Assembly: GCA_034437615.1 (NCBI GenBank)
Contig: DAOTTW010000008.1
Location: forward strand, 1 to 57,103
Source: DAOTTW01 sp034437615
GTDB lineage: Bacteria > Chloroflexota > Anaerolineae > Aggregatilineales > Phototrophicaceae
Direction of reading: 5' to 3'
Length of the DNA: 57,103 bases
The notes beneath the pieces are model-generated. The model saw nothing but the letters and a program-made list of their open reading frames with translations, made no database searches and was not told the origin of the DNA. The position numbers were made by a program, and so were the translations under genes. The number at the start of each line of letters is the position of its first letter. Within the stretch, counting starts at the first letter, position 1. Of this stretch, positions 45,523 to 55,100 are shown piece by piece.

Positions 45523-47568
45523 ATGCGGATGCAAAGAGCACAACAAGGGCTACAAATTCTGCTGGCGTTGTTGATCGTCGTCGGTTTCGTCTGGCTGTTC
45601 TATTCCACACGCGCCGCCGTACACACCTACGACGCCTTCACCTACATCAGCGACGTAGAAACCAAAGCGCTCGGCCTGCTGTATCATCCGCATCATTTGC
45701 TCTATGGGCCAACGGGTTACATCGCAGCCAACATCGCGGCGGCTTTCGGCTATGCTGGCCGCGTGGACGCGCCCATACAGTTCGTGAATGCGTTGGCGGG
45801 TGCGCTGGGTGTGCTGGTCTTGTGGCGCTTCGGCGTCACGCTGACTGGGCGCGTGTGGGCGGCGTTGCCCTTCGCGCTGATGATGGGTGCCTGTTATGGC
45901 TACTGGCGCTATGCCGCAGAGGTGGAGGTGTATACGCTGGCGGCGCTGTTCGTGCTGCTGTGCTTATGGTTGCTGGCGCTGCTGGATAAGCATGGCTGGC
46001 GCTGGCTCGTGCTGCCGTTAGCGCTGAGCAGCGCAGGCGCGGTCATGTTTCATCAGACGAACGCGCTATTTGCGCTGCCGGTGGGCTTATTTCTGCTGCT
46101 GGATCAGCGTTTTCGGCTGTTGAGCGTGGCCTATGCTGCGCTGACCGCGCTGGCTGTGGCGCTGCCCTATCTGCTGGTGGCTATCGCTAGCAACCTGCTC
46201 GAATGGGAGCGCTTTTATCGTTGGTTCATGGGCTACACGCAAACCGGGCGCTGGGGTGGTCGCCTGGGCTTGGATACGCTGCCGGAATTGTGGGTTGGCT
46301 GGTCGGATGTGGTCAGCGTGGCGGATTGGCGTGCCCTGGCGTTTTATGGGCTGGCGCTGCTCGGTGCGCTGCTCGGTGGGCGGGCGCTCTGGCGCAAAAA
46401 TCCGGCATGGTGGGCGCTGATCCTAGCCTGGTTGCTGCCCTACACGCTGTTCTTCTGGTGGTGGGAGCCGTTTAACATCGAGTTCTGGATTGTGCTGCTG
46501 CCGCTGTGGGTGACGCTGATGCTGCTGGGCGTGCTGCCATCTCGTAAGCAATCCGCATCTGCATCGGTAAGGGAATTGGTAGGGGAAGGGTATACCCCTC
46601 TTGCCGCTGACGCAGTCTTCAGGCGGGCCATGACCCGCCCCTACAAAATCGCCACGAATTATAGACTGTCGATACTGGCTGTGTTGCTGTTCATCAGTCT
46701 GTTGACCGCGCATCACGATCCCATTCAGCAGATTGGCGACCCCTCGCAGGATTATTATTATCGCGTGGTGCAGGCACTAGACCCGCACGTGCAGCAAGAC
46801 GACCTCGTAATTACACGCGGCAACATCTTAGATTTATACGTGCCGTATTACAACGAACACCCGGCTGTGAACCTGCTATCGCTCTCAAACCTGAGCTATG
46901 GCAGCGGGGATTACGCCACCTTCCGCAATACACTGTTTGAGCGCGTGGAGACCGCCTATCAGCGTGGGCGCATCGTTATTTTAGATCAGATGATACTCGA
47001 TGAGCCGCGCAGTGCTGCCCGTAATCCGTTTGGCCTGGAACAAGCCGACATCGACACGTTCACAGCGCGTTTCCCGTTGGTGCTGCTGCCAGAAACCGAA
47101 AACGCATGGTATAGCATCGGGCAGCGCGCCGCACCGAATGCGATTGCATGGCGCTTTGAGGTGCATTTGCAGGGCTGGCACTCTTATAACGTGGACCTGC
47201 CGCGCTTTGTGGATGGGGCGTGGTGCTTCACGGGCGGCGCTGATCCCTATATCGTCAGTCCGCCTGTGGATTTTGCAGCAGCCAGCACTGCGGAAATTAC
47301 CGTCGATCTGAGTGTGTCGGCTGCGGATATAGCTGTGGATGCAGATGACGCAAGCGACGTTTACGGGCAACTCTTCTGGCAGCGCAGCACGGACGACGGT
47401 TTCAGCGAGGCGCGTTCGCTCAAGTTTGATCTGCGTGCAGGCCGTCATAATTACACGCTAACGCTCAGCGATCAGGCAGCCTGGTCGGGCCAGATCACAG
47501 CGCTACGCCTGGACCCCATAACAGCGGGTACAGTGGGCATGACCTGCGTGTATGGTTTGCGGCGTTGA
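45523..47568 (+). CDS. GT-C-type polytopic membrane glycosyltransferase-like protein
   Basis: A 681-residue protein with about ten hydrophobic helices in residues 1-345. An early loop, STRAAVHTYDAFTYISDVET, has an acidic D-x-F-x-Y-x-x-D motif typical of lipid-phosphosugar GT-C enzymes. Another hydrophobic segment is at about 383-400. Residues 400-681 form a soluble, probably extracytoplasmic, domain with an aspartate-rich loop (DIAVDADDASDVYG). The loop at about 353-374 is encoded by an in-frame dispersed repeat (46579-46643). AAGGATGG lies upstream of ATG 45523. It could glycosylate a surface polymer; the acceptor is unknown. Confidence 0.85.
   Translation: MRMQRAQQGLQILLALLIVVGFVWLFYSTRAAVHTYDAFTYISDVETKALGLLYHPHHLLYGPTGYIAANIAAAFGYAGRVDAPIQFVNALAGALGVLVLWRFGVTLTGRVWAALPFALMMGACYGYWRYAAEVEVYTLAALFVLLCLWLLALLDKHGWRWLVLPLALSSAGAVMFHQTNALFALPVGLFLLLDQRFRLLSVAYAALTALAVALPYLLVAIASNLLEWERFYRWFMGYTQTGRWGGRLGLDTLPELWVGWSDVVSVADWRALAFYGLALLGALLGGRALWRKNPAWWALILAWLLPYTLFFWWWEPFNIEFWIVLLPLWVTLMLLGVLPSRKQSASASVRELVGEGYTPLAADAVFRRAMTRPYKIATNYRLSILAVLLFISLLTAHHDPIQQIGDPSQDYYYRVVQALDPHVQQDDLVITRGNILDLYVPYYNEHPAVNLLSLSNLSYGSGDYATFRNTLFERVETAYQRGRIVILDQMILDEPRSAARNPFGLEQADIDTFTARFPLVLLPETENAWYSIGQRAAPNAIAWRFEVHLQGWHSYNVDLPRFVDGAWCFTGGADPYIVSPPVDFAAASTAEITVDLSVSAADIAVDADDASDVYGQLFWQRSTDDGFSEARSLKFDLRAGRHNYTLTLSDQAAWSGQITALRLDPITAGTVGMTCVYGLRR
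46579..46643. repeat. Dispersed palindromic repeat inside a coding sequence
   Basis: GTAGGGGAAGGGTATACCCC, then TCTTGCCGCTGACGCAGTCTTC, GGCGGGCCATGACCCGCC and CCTAC. It has the same ends and hairpin style as the intergenic copies but is read as LVGEGYTPLAADAVFRRAMT and RPYK, without stop codon or frameshift. It falls in a predicted cytoplasmic or periplasmic loop after the helix ending VLPSRKQ. Confidence 0.85.
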
Positions 47569-47584
47569 TGCATGAAACACGCGA

Positions 47585-48226
47585 TTATGCCTCGTCCGCA
47601 AGCATGGCCTCAACTGCTTTGACGACCTGCCGAATACTTGGCAGGTCAGACTGCCACAAGGTTGATAGGTGCAGCGCAAGGTCTAGTAGCAATGGCGTCT
47701 TGTACACATCGCCTTGAACGTCGTAGCGCTGATAGTGGCCCGCGTCCGTCAGGCGATAAAAAGTGCTTTGCTGGCGAATCGGGTCGATAATCCAATATTC
47801 GCGCACGCCGCCTTGCTCGTATTCGGTCAGCTTGTCGCCATAATCTACTGTTTCGCTACCACGTGATACGACTTCAATGCAAATATCCGCAGGACCATTC
47901 ATATAGGTATCAGTCAGTGTGTGTGGGTTTTCGTGCAGGATGAGCATGAGATCGGGTTCGCGGCGCGTCACTTTATCTGGTAATTCGAGACGCATCACAA
48001 AGCGCTCTGTGTGCAATCTGGCCACAGGCCGAATATCCAAATAAGTACGAAACAGATCGCGTAGATAATCGATAAGGTCTTGGTGTATTAATGTAACTGG
48101 TGACATTTTATGTAATTCACCCTGCACCCATTCGTAACCGTGCTCGGCGTAGTGCTGCATGTAGTCGGCTTCGCTGATGTGCCCGGTCTGTGTTTGTTGC
48201 TGCTGATCTGCTGCTTGATCGACCAT
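47585..48226 (-). CDS. Uma2-family (DUF820) putative restriction-endonuclease-fold protein
   Basis: A 213-residue protein. I start at ATG 48226, with GAGAGG seven bases before it; the frame goes 14 residues further. The family core is present: EADYMQHYAEHGYEWVQGEL, then TRREPDLMLIL, the PD-(D/E)XK-like segment PADICIEVVSRGSETVDYGD, KLTEYEQGGVREYWIIDP, and a C-terminal TPLLLDLAL strand. The putative catalytic set is Asp of EPDL, Glu of CIEVVS and Lys of DKLTEY. Function of this large family is unproven; it is common in Chloroflexi and cyanobacteria. An N-terminal Gln-rich stretch is unusual. It converges with the membrane glycosyltransferase, 16 bases apart. Confidence 0.92.
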   Translation of the reverse strand: MVDQAADQQQQTQTGHISEADYMQHYAEHGYEWVQGELHKMSPVTLIHQDLIDYLRDLFRTYLDIRPVARLHTERFVMRLELPDKVTRREPDLMLILHENPHTLTDTYMNGPADICIEVVSRGSETVDYGDKLTEYEQGGVREYWIIDPIRQQSTFYRLTDAGHYQRYDVQGDVYKTPLLLDLALHLSTLWQSDLPSIRQVVKAVEAMLADEA

Positions 48227-48243
48227 GATATAACCTCTCACAT

Positions 48244-48263
48244 GGGTGGCTCTGTCGCCACCC
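48244..48263. promoter_or_regulatory. Hairpin between the nucleotidyltransferase and Uma2 genes
   Basis: GGGTGGC (48244-48250), six-base loop, GCCACCC (48257-48263). It lies just upstream of the Uma2 start on the minus strand. There is no T tract. Could be attenuator-like or a decayed repeat. Confidence 0.3.
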
Positions 48264-48300
48264 TGCATGAATGTATCGCGTGCGTATACTATAACGGGCG

Positions 48301-49011
48301 TTATGACTGGTTGAGCACCAGCCGCTTTAAATCCAGCTTTTCGGCGGCGGCGATGTCCTGCGGATAGCCCACAGGCAGCCAGAAATCAGACGTCACCACC
48401 TGCACAGGTTCACGCGCCGCCAGCCACGTCACATAATCCGTCAGTTCATATTCACCGCGTGCGGATAGCGGCAACTCATGCTCAAAAATGCGCTGGCTGA
48501 GCTTGTACGCGCCGATGCTGGCGTTGACTGGCGTGGGGTAGGTGCCTTCTGCCGGCTTCTCGTGGATTCTGACGACGTGGCCCTGCTCATCCGTGACGGC
48601 AACACCCCACTTAGCCTGATCTTCGCGCTGAATGCACATAATGCCGAGCGGCACCTGCGCCAATCGCTGTACGGCCTGCGTGCTGTAAAAGTCGTCGCCG
48701 TTGATGACGAGAAACGTCTCGCTTTGCAGGTGCGGCTGACAGCACTGCACCGCGTGACCTGTGCCCATCGGTTGCGGCAGTTGCTCGACCAGCGCATAGT
48801 GCTCAAAGATTGTCTGCTGGGCCATATAATCCGCGATTTGCTGCTTAAGGTAGCTCATAACCACCAGCACGCGGTCAACAGCAGGGCGCAGCGTTTGCAG
48901 TGTCCAGGCTAAAATCGGTTGCTGCTGAACGTGCAGCAGGGGCTTCGGTGTCTCGTTGGTAAGTGGGCGCATCCGTGTGCCTTTGCCGCCCGCCATGATG
49001 ATTGCATCCAT
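48301..49011 (-). CDS. Sugar-phosphate nucleotidyltransferase (NTP_transferase)
   Basis: A 236-residue protein; ATG 49011 with AGGAG seven bases before it. It has the full catalytic signature MAGGKGTRMRPLTNETPKPL at residues 6-25, a metal-binding NGDDFYS, the EKPAEGTYPT loop and the NASIGAYKLS strand. The length fits short glucose-1-phosphate thymidylyl/mannose-1-phosphate guanylyltransferases without a C-terminal left-handed beta-helix. The nucleotide (dTTP, GTP or UTP) cannot be told. It forms an activated sugar that the neighbouring membrane glycosyltransferase or surface-protein locus could use, which is an inference. Confidence 0.93.
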   Translation of the reverse strand: MDAIIMAGGKGTRMRPLTNETPKPLLHVQQQPILAWTLQTLRPAVDRVLVVMSYLKQQIADYMAQQTIFEHYALVEQLPQPMGTGHAVQCCQPHLQSETFLVINGDDFYSTQAVQRLAQVPLGIMCIQREDQAKWGVAVTDEQGHVVRIHEKPAEGTYPTPVNASIGAYKLSQRIFEHELPLSARGEYELTDYVTWLAAREPVQVVTSDFWLPVGYPQDIAAAEKLDLKRLVLNQS

Positions 49012-49030
49012 TGCTGTTCTCCTGATTATC

Positions 49031-49151
49031 TCTGGATAAACGAAAACAAACCTGCATGATTGTAGGGACACGGCTTGCCGTGTCCGCCATCTGCGGACGC
49101 CAAGAATGGCTTCCCTACGAAGGATCATCTGAATGCGTCTTGTTTTCTCGA
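49031..49151. repeat. Third-family palindromic element ending at the stop of the giant gene
   Basis: CTGGATAAACGAAAACAAAC, the hairpin GGACACGGCTTGCCGTGTCC, GGACGCCAAGAATGGCTTCC, then CCTACGAAGGATCATC and TTGTTTTCTCGATTA at the right. The last TTA is the stop codon of the 49152 gene on the minus strand (TAATCGAGAAAAC). Confidence 0.78.
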
Positions 49152-52100
49152 TTAACGCCCCGGCACAGGTAACGGCGTATCTGCCGCTGTGCCTGTATCG
49201 GTGTCGGTCTCATCGCCTTCCATCACAGCGCCGTTGCGCAGCTCACCCAAGCGCAATAACGCGCTGATCGCCTCGTTGGGCGTGACGATGCCGTTGCCAT
49301 CAAAGTCATAGTTGCTGTTCGCTGTGTTCAGCGCGTTGATCGCGCCGATAGCGTCTACGGGTGTTATGGCACCGTCGCTATTGGCGTCCCAGGGGAAGTA
49401 CGTTATGTCGTCAGCCACGCGCAGCTTGCCGGATTCAGCGTTCAATAGCAGCCCTTCGCTGTTGATCGCATCCGTGAAGCCCACACACAGATAAGCGACT
49501 TCCTGCGAGATGCTATCTGGGCCTGTTTGGTCGGCATTGGCGGCGTTTTGCCACAGCAGCGCACGCGGCACATCCAGCATGGCGCTGACCGTTGTGCTAC
49601 CGTCCACAAAATCATAGCTGATGCTGCCCAGCAACACATCATCCGCGCTGGCACAGATGGCATCCGTTGAGTAGTAAACATCCAGCGTCCCTGTGAAGGC
49701 GTTGCCTGCATCCAGCCGTAAGCGCGTGCCCATTTCGTCGGCTGCTGCGCTGTGGGTGATGCTGGTGCCTGTGTCGGGCTGTTCTTCGAGGATCGTCACA
49801 CGCACTTCAGTTTGACCCCTACGAATATGATCGGCCAGTGCATCGAAGCCGCCGATTATCAGCACAGACGAACCACCCGCAATGCCGGAATCCTCATATG
49901 CGCCGGCATCTGGTGCGCCGCCGATGGTGGCGGGTCGCGGCTGGCCGCGCTGGTCGCTCATGGGTTGCGGGGATGTGCTGGTGATCGCGCCGTCGATGGC
50001 TGGATTGCCTGCAAGCAGGGCGTGTGTGTGGCTGAAGCCGCCGTTATTCGCCAGCGGACTCAGCAGGTTGCCGACGGTCTGGCCGCTATCGACGTTAAAG
50101 GTGGCAGGGCAGCCCGTCGCGTCGTCGGTGTAGTTACCGCCCCGGTCTATGATGACGCCTGGTTGTGTGGGCACCGCACCGCCGACGCCACAATTGTCGC
50201 CGTTGTTATGCGCGATGATGCTATTGGCGAAGTCCACGCTGTTCGGGTTGACGTTCTGGCCACTGAAAGCAAAGACACCTGCGCCGTTGGGTGCGCTGTT
50301 ATCCACGACGGTCACGTAATCGGCGCGCACATTCTCCGATAGGCTGTAGATGCCACCACCGCGATTGTTGGCTGTGTTGCCGCTGATGGTAACGTTGGCC
50401 ATGTCCATCGTCGTCAGGTTGATGATGTAGCCACCGCCGTTCACATCAGCGCGGTTGTCGCTGATTTCGACGTTCGTCAGGCTGTTGGTCACGTTTGGCC
50501 CGCCGATAATCAGGCCACCGCCGCCACTGGATGCTGCGCGGTTGCCGATGACGCGTGTAGCGCTGATGCTGCTGCCCTGATTGCCTGTGCCGGCGGTGTT
50601 GATGTTAATCAGCCCTGCACCGACTGCCGCCTGATTGCCCGTGAAATCTAGCACGCCGCCGATGATGCTATTGTTGCGCACAATCGTCGCTGCACGCGAG
50701 TAGCCGCCGCCGCCGCCGGATTGCGCGACGTTGCCGCTGACGGTGCTGGCGTCGATGATTGTCAGGCTGCCGGGGGTGTCTCCGATGGCGTCGTTATTCG
50801 GGTCGTTCAGGTCGCGGCTATCGTTGAAGAAGCCCGCCCCCTGAAAGGCCGTGTTGCCTGTGCTGCCCTGCGTGCCACCGATCAGGCTGCCATTCTGGAT
50901 TGTGACCGTGCCGTTACCGCCATTCCAGAAGCCGCCGCCGTCGCCCTCTGCTGCGTTGCCGCTGACCGTGCTGGCGTCAATTACGACTTCGCTAAATACC
51001 GTACCTGTATCGTCCACGCCCGCGCTATAGAAGCCTGCACCGCTGTCGGCAATGTTAGCCTGCGTCTGGTCGCCGCCGATGACGCTGCCGTTTTGAATTT
51101 GCACGAGGCCACCCGCCGCATTGAAGAAGCCGCCGCCGTCACCGTCGGCTGCCCCGTCGTTGTCTACATCCGTTGTGTTATTGCGCAGGATGCTGGCATT
51201 CAGCGTGACGGTTGTGCGCGGGAGCGTGTTATCTTCGTAGCGGCTGTAGAAGCCGCCGCCTTGCTCAGCGCGGTTATTGCGAACGATGCTGCCGTTGCGG
51301 ATTTCGATATTGCCGCTTTTGTCATTGTAGAAGCCGCCGCCGCGTGATGGTTCACCGAGCGTTATGCTGGCGGCGGCGATGTTGTTCTCGACGCTGGTAT
51401 TATCCAGAATGACCGTGCTCGCAGCGTTGCCACTGACGCCGAAGCCACCCCCGAACGCGCTTTGTGTGCTGTCGCCTGTGGCGCGGTTGCCTGTGATGCG
51501 GCTATCGGTGAGCGTTATGCTGCTGTCCTCCACGCCGAAGCCGGCGTTAAACGCGGCGTGGTTGTCGCTGATGTCTACGTTTGTCAGGGTCAGCGTGCCG
51601 TTGCCATAGAAGCCCTGCCCATCGTTGCCGCTGATCGCGCTATTGCTGATTGTCGCGTCATTCACGTACAGCCCTGCACCAGCCTGCGCGACGTTGCCTG
51701 TCGTGCCAAAAATGCCGCCGATGACGCTGTTATTGCGCACCATCAGGTTGTTACTGACATCCAGCACACCGCCGCCGCGCCGCGTCGCCGCGTTGCCGCT
51801 GACGTTGCTGTTGTCAATCGTCAACGTGCCGACGCTGGCGATGCCGCCACCTGCGCCAGCGTTACCCGCACAGGTGCTACACAGCGCCCGATTGCCCGTG
51901 CTGAGCGTCTGGTCGCCACCGATGATGCTGTTATTCTGCACGGTGAGCGTGCCCGTATTGTAAAGGCCGCCGCCTGCGCCTTCTGCTGCGGTGCTGGCTT
52001 GCACGCTGCTGTTATCCAGTGTGAGCGTGCCTGCATTGTAGACGCCGCCGCCGTTCGCATTCAGCACGGTGCCGTTGCGTAGCGTCAGCGCATCGAAGGT

Positions 52101-55100
52101 GACGCTGGCTGTGGCGCTGATGTAGGCCACGCGCCCGTTATTCTGTGCATCCAGCACGGTTGTTGCGCCTGTGGGGGTGCTCCATGCGATGCTGCCCGTG
52201 CCGTTGATCGCTGGTGAGGGGTCGAAGCCGCCCCACAGCGTATACGTGGCGTTATCCAGCAGCACGGTTTCGCTGCCGCTAGCGCTATCCTGGTCGTCTA
52301 CGCCAGCGCAGTAGCCCGCAATGCGGATCACGGCCCCGGTCGGGTTGGCGTTGACGGCTTGCTGTATGGCGGCGGCGTGGGCGCTCTGATATTGCGTGAC
52401 GCCATCAAAGGCGAAGCACTGTGCACCCTGCTCATAGGCCCCTGCGTCGCGGCCTGCTCCCTGTGGACGGGGGAAGCCGCGCTGGTCGCTAGCTGGCTGT
52501 GTGAAGGGCAGCGCACCGTCAACGGCGTTATTGGCGTTATTGGCGTTATTGGTGCCCAATAAGGCGTATGTGGGTGTATTACCGGGCGGATTCGGCGAAA
52601 GTGGTGCCAGTAGACCGTTGTTGCTGCCATTATCTACGATTAAATCAGTGTCTACATTAAATGTGCCGGGGCAGCCTGTTATGTCATCAGTGTAATTGCC
52701 GCCGTTGTCGCTGATATTGCCCGTACAATTGTTGTCGTTGTTATCTGCGATGATACTATCTGCGATGTTGAGTGTTGCGCCCTGGGTATCATCAAGGCGG
52801 ATGCCATCACCCACGCCAACGGCTGAGTTATTAACGATTGTGACGTAATTTAGCGTTGTCGTCAGGGATTGGCTTACTTCCAGAGCGCCCGAATTGCCAA
52901 CGGTGGCCGTATTGCCGCCGATGGTGCTGTTGGTGATATTAGTCTGCGACGTTGTGAAGATGCCGCCTGTTTCTTCTGCGGTGTTGTGCGCGATGGTGCT
53001 GTTTGTGATGGTTAGCGGGGCGCTTTCGGCTGCGAAGATGCCACCAGCACGCATGGCTGTATTGTCGCTGACCTCGGAGCCGCTCATCGTGATAGCAGCG
53101 CCCAGGGCACGTATACCACCACCGATAGTGTTGCTTGTGTTGCCTGTGATGCGGCTGTTGCTGATGGTGCTGCTTGTCGGTCCATCCTGATCTTGTGCAA
53201 GGCCGCCGCCTGAATCTGCGGTGTTGCCTGTGATAGCGCTGCCTTCGATGGTCAACGCGCTACGATTGTGGATGCCGCCGCCGGAATTGCCAGCGTCGTT
53301 GCCTGTGGTGCCAGGTTCGCCGCCGATGGTGCTGTTTTGCGTGCTGACGCTGCCAGCGGCGTTGTAGAGGCCGCCGCCATCGCTTGTGGCTGCGTTGCCG
53401 CTGATCGTGCTGGCGTCCAGCGTCATATCAGCGCTGTTGTGGACGCCTGCGCCGTTGTCGGCGGTGTTGCCTGTGCTGCCCTGTGTGCCGCCGATGATGC
53501 TGCCGTTCAGGACCTCCAGTGTGCCGCCCTGATTAGCGATGCCGCCGCCGTTGCCTGTGGCCGCGTTGCCGCTGACCGTGCTGGCGTCCAGCGTTATATC
53601 AGCGCTGTTGTAGACGCCTGCGCCGTTGTCGGCGGTGTTGCCTGTGCTGCCCTGTATGCCGCCGATGGTGCTGCCGTTCTGGATGGTGATGGTGCCCGTG
53701 TTGATATTGTGTAGGCCGCCGCCATCTTTATCGGCTGTGTTGCTCTGCACCTGCGTGTTATCCAGCGTGACCGTGCCGCCATCGTTGTAGACGCCGCCGC
53801 CGTTTTCTGTGGCTGCGTTGCCTGTGATGCTGCTATTTTCAACCGTAACCGGATTGACTGTTCCAAATACATAGCGATTGTATAGACCACCACCGAGCAG
53901 GGCGCTGTTGTCTTCGATACGTGTGTTGTTGCGGATGAACAGGCCAGCGCCTTGTAGGTTATCGTTATAGATTGCGCCACCATCGCCATCGAAAACGCTG
54001 TTATTATCCGGGTCTGTGCCGTTGTTCCTGAAGATGCTGTTGTCGATGATGGTTGTCGTGTTGAATAGGTTACTGATATAAAGGCCCCCGGCGTTTGTAG
54101 CCTGGTTATTCTCGAATAGGCTGCCGTTACGAACCTCAAGTGTGGCATTGTTGAAGCCCCCACCGCCAAAGGAGCCAAAATTCGTATTGTCGCTGATGTG
54201 GCTGTTATCCAAGATTAGCGTTGTGGCAAGCGACGGGCTTTCTGCGGCATTGAGGAAGCCAGCGCCTGTTGCATGTGCGACGTTATGCGAAACCGTGCTG
54301 TCAAATAGTGTCACGGTGCCACCTGTATTGACAAAACCTGCACCATCGTCGGCTTCGTTGCCACGCGCTGCCGTGCCTCCGCCGATACTTGCGCTGTTCT
54401 GAATGGTAACGCTGCCTTCGTTGCTCTGCGCAAAGCCGCCGCCAAAGCCAAGCGGTAAAGCACTTTCGTCCTGCACGCGGTTGCCGCTGATGGCGCTGTC
54501 GTCAATCGTGATGCTGGCATTTGCGCCTGTGGTGAAGAAGCCACCGCCGGAGCCGTCTGGCAGGCTAGGAAAATTGCTGGCCGACTGACAGGCGGCATCA
54601 CACACGACGCGGTTGCCTGTGCCCCCCTGTTCGCCACCGATGACGCTGTTATTGTGCACGCTGACGACGCCATCAGCATTGAAGAAGCCGCCACCCGCGA
54701 GATTCGCGACGTTGCGCTGCACGCGGACGTTATCCAGCGTGAGTGTGCCACCCGCGTTATAAAAGCCTGCGCCGTAATTTGCCGCGCCGTTCTGCAAGAT
54801 CAGATCACGCATGGTCACAGCCGCCGCCGACGTAAACAGCGCCACGCGGCCCGTACTGGCGGCATCGAGCGTGCTGAAACTGGTGGTTTGCTGCGTCCAC
54901 GCCGCCGGATTTTGCAGGTTGAGCGTGGTCAGGTCGTAGCCGCCCTCTAGCGTCAGCACCTTATCCACGAACAGCAATTCCGTGTCATCTACTGCGCTAT
55001 CACCGATCTGGCCGTATTCGGCGCTGCCGATGCAGGTGCCTGCGATCTTCACGGTGTCGCCAGCGTTGGCCGCGTTGACCGCCTGCTGCACGGCGCTGCT

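Noticed and set aside
49152..49420. Cellulosome component suggested by dockerin-like loops
   Set aside because: No cohesin or glycoside hydrolase nearby; dockerin-like tails occur on many unrelated secreted proteins of these bacteria.
49752..52082. Several long plus-strand open frames opposite the giant gene
   Set aside because: They are antisense shadows of repetitive, biased coding sequence; composition (Ala/Val-rich, Arg-rich) has no domain character and no ribosome binding sites.
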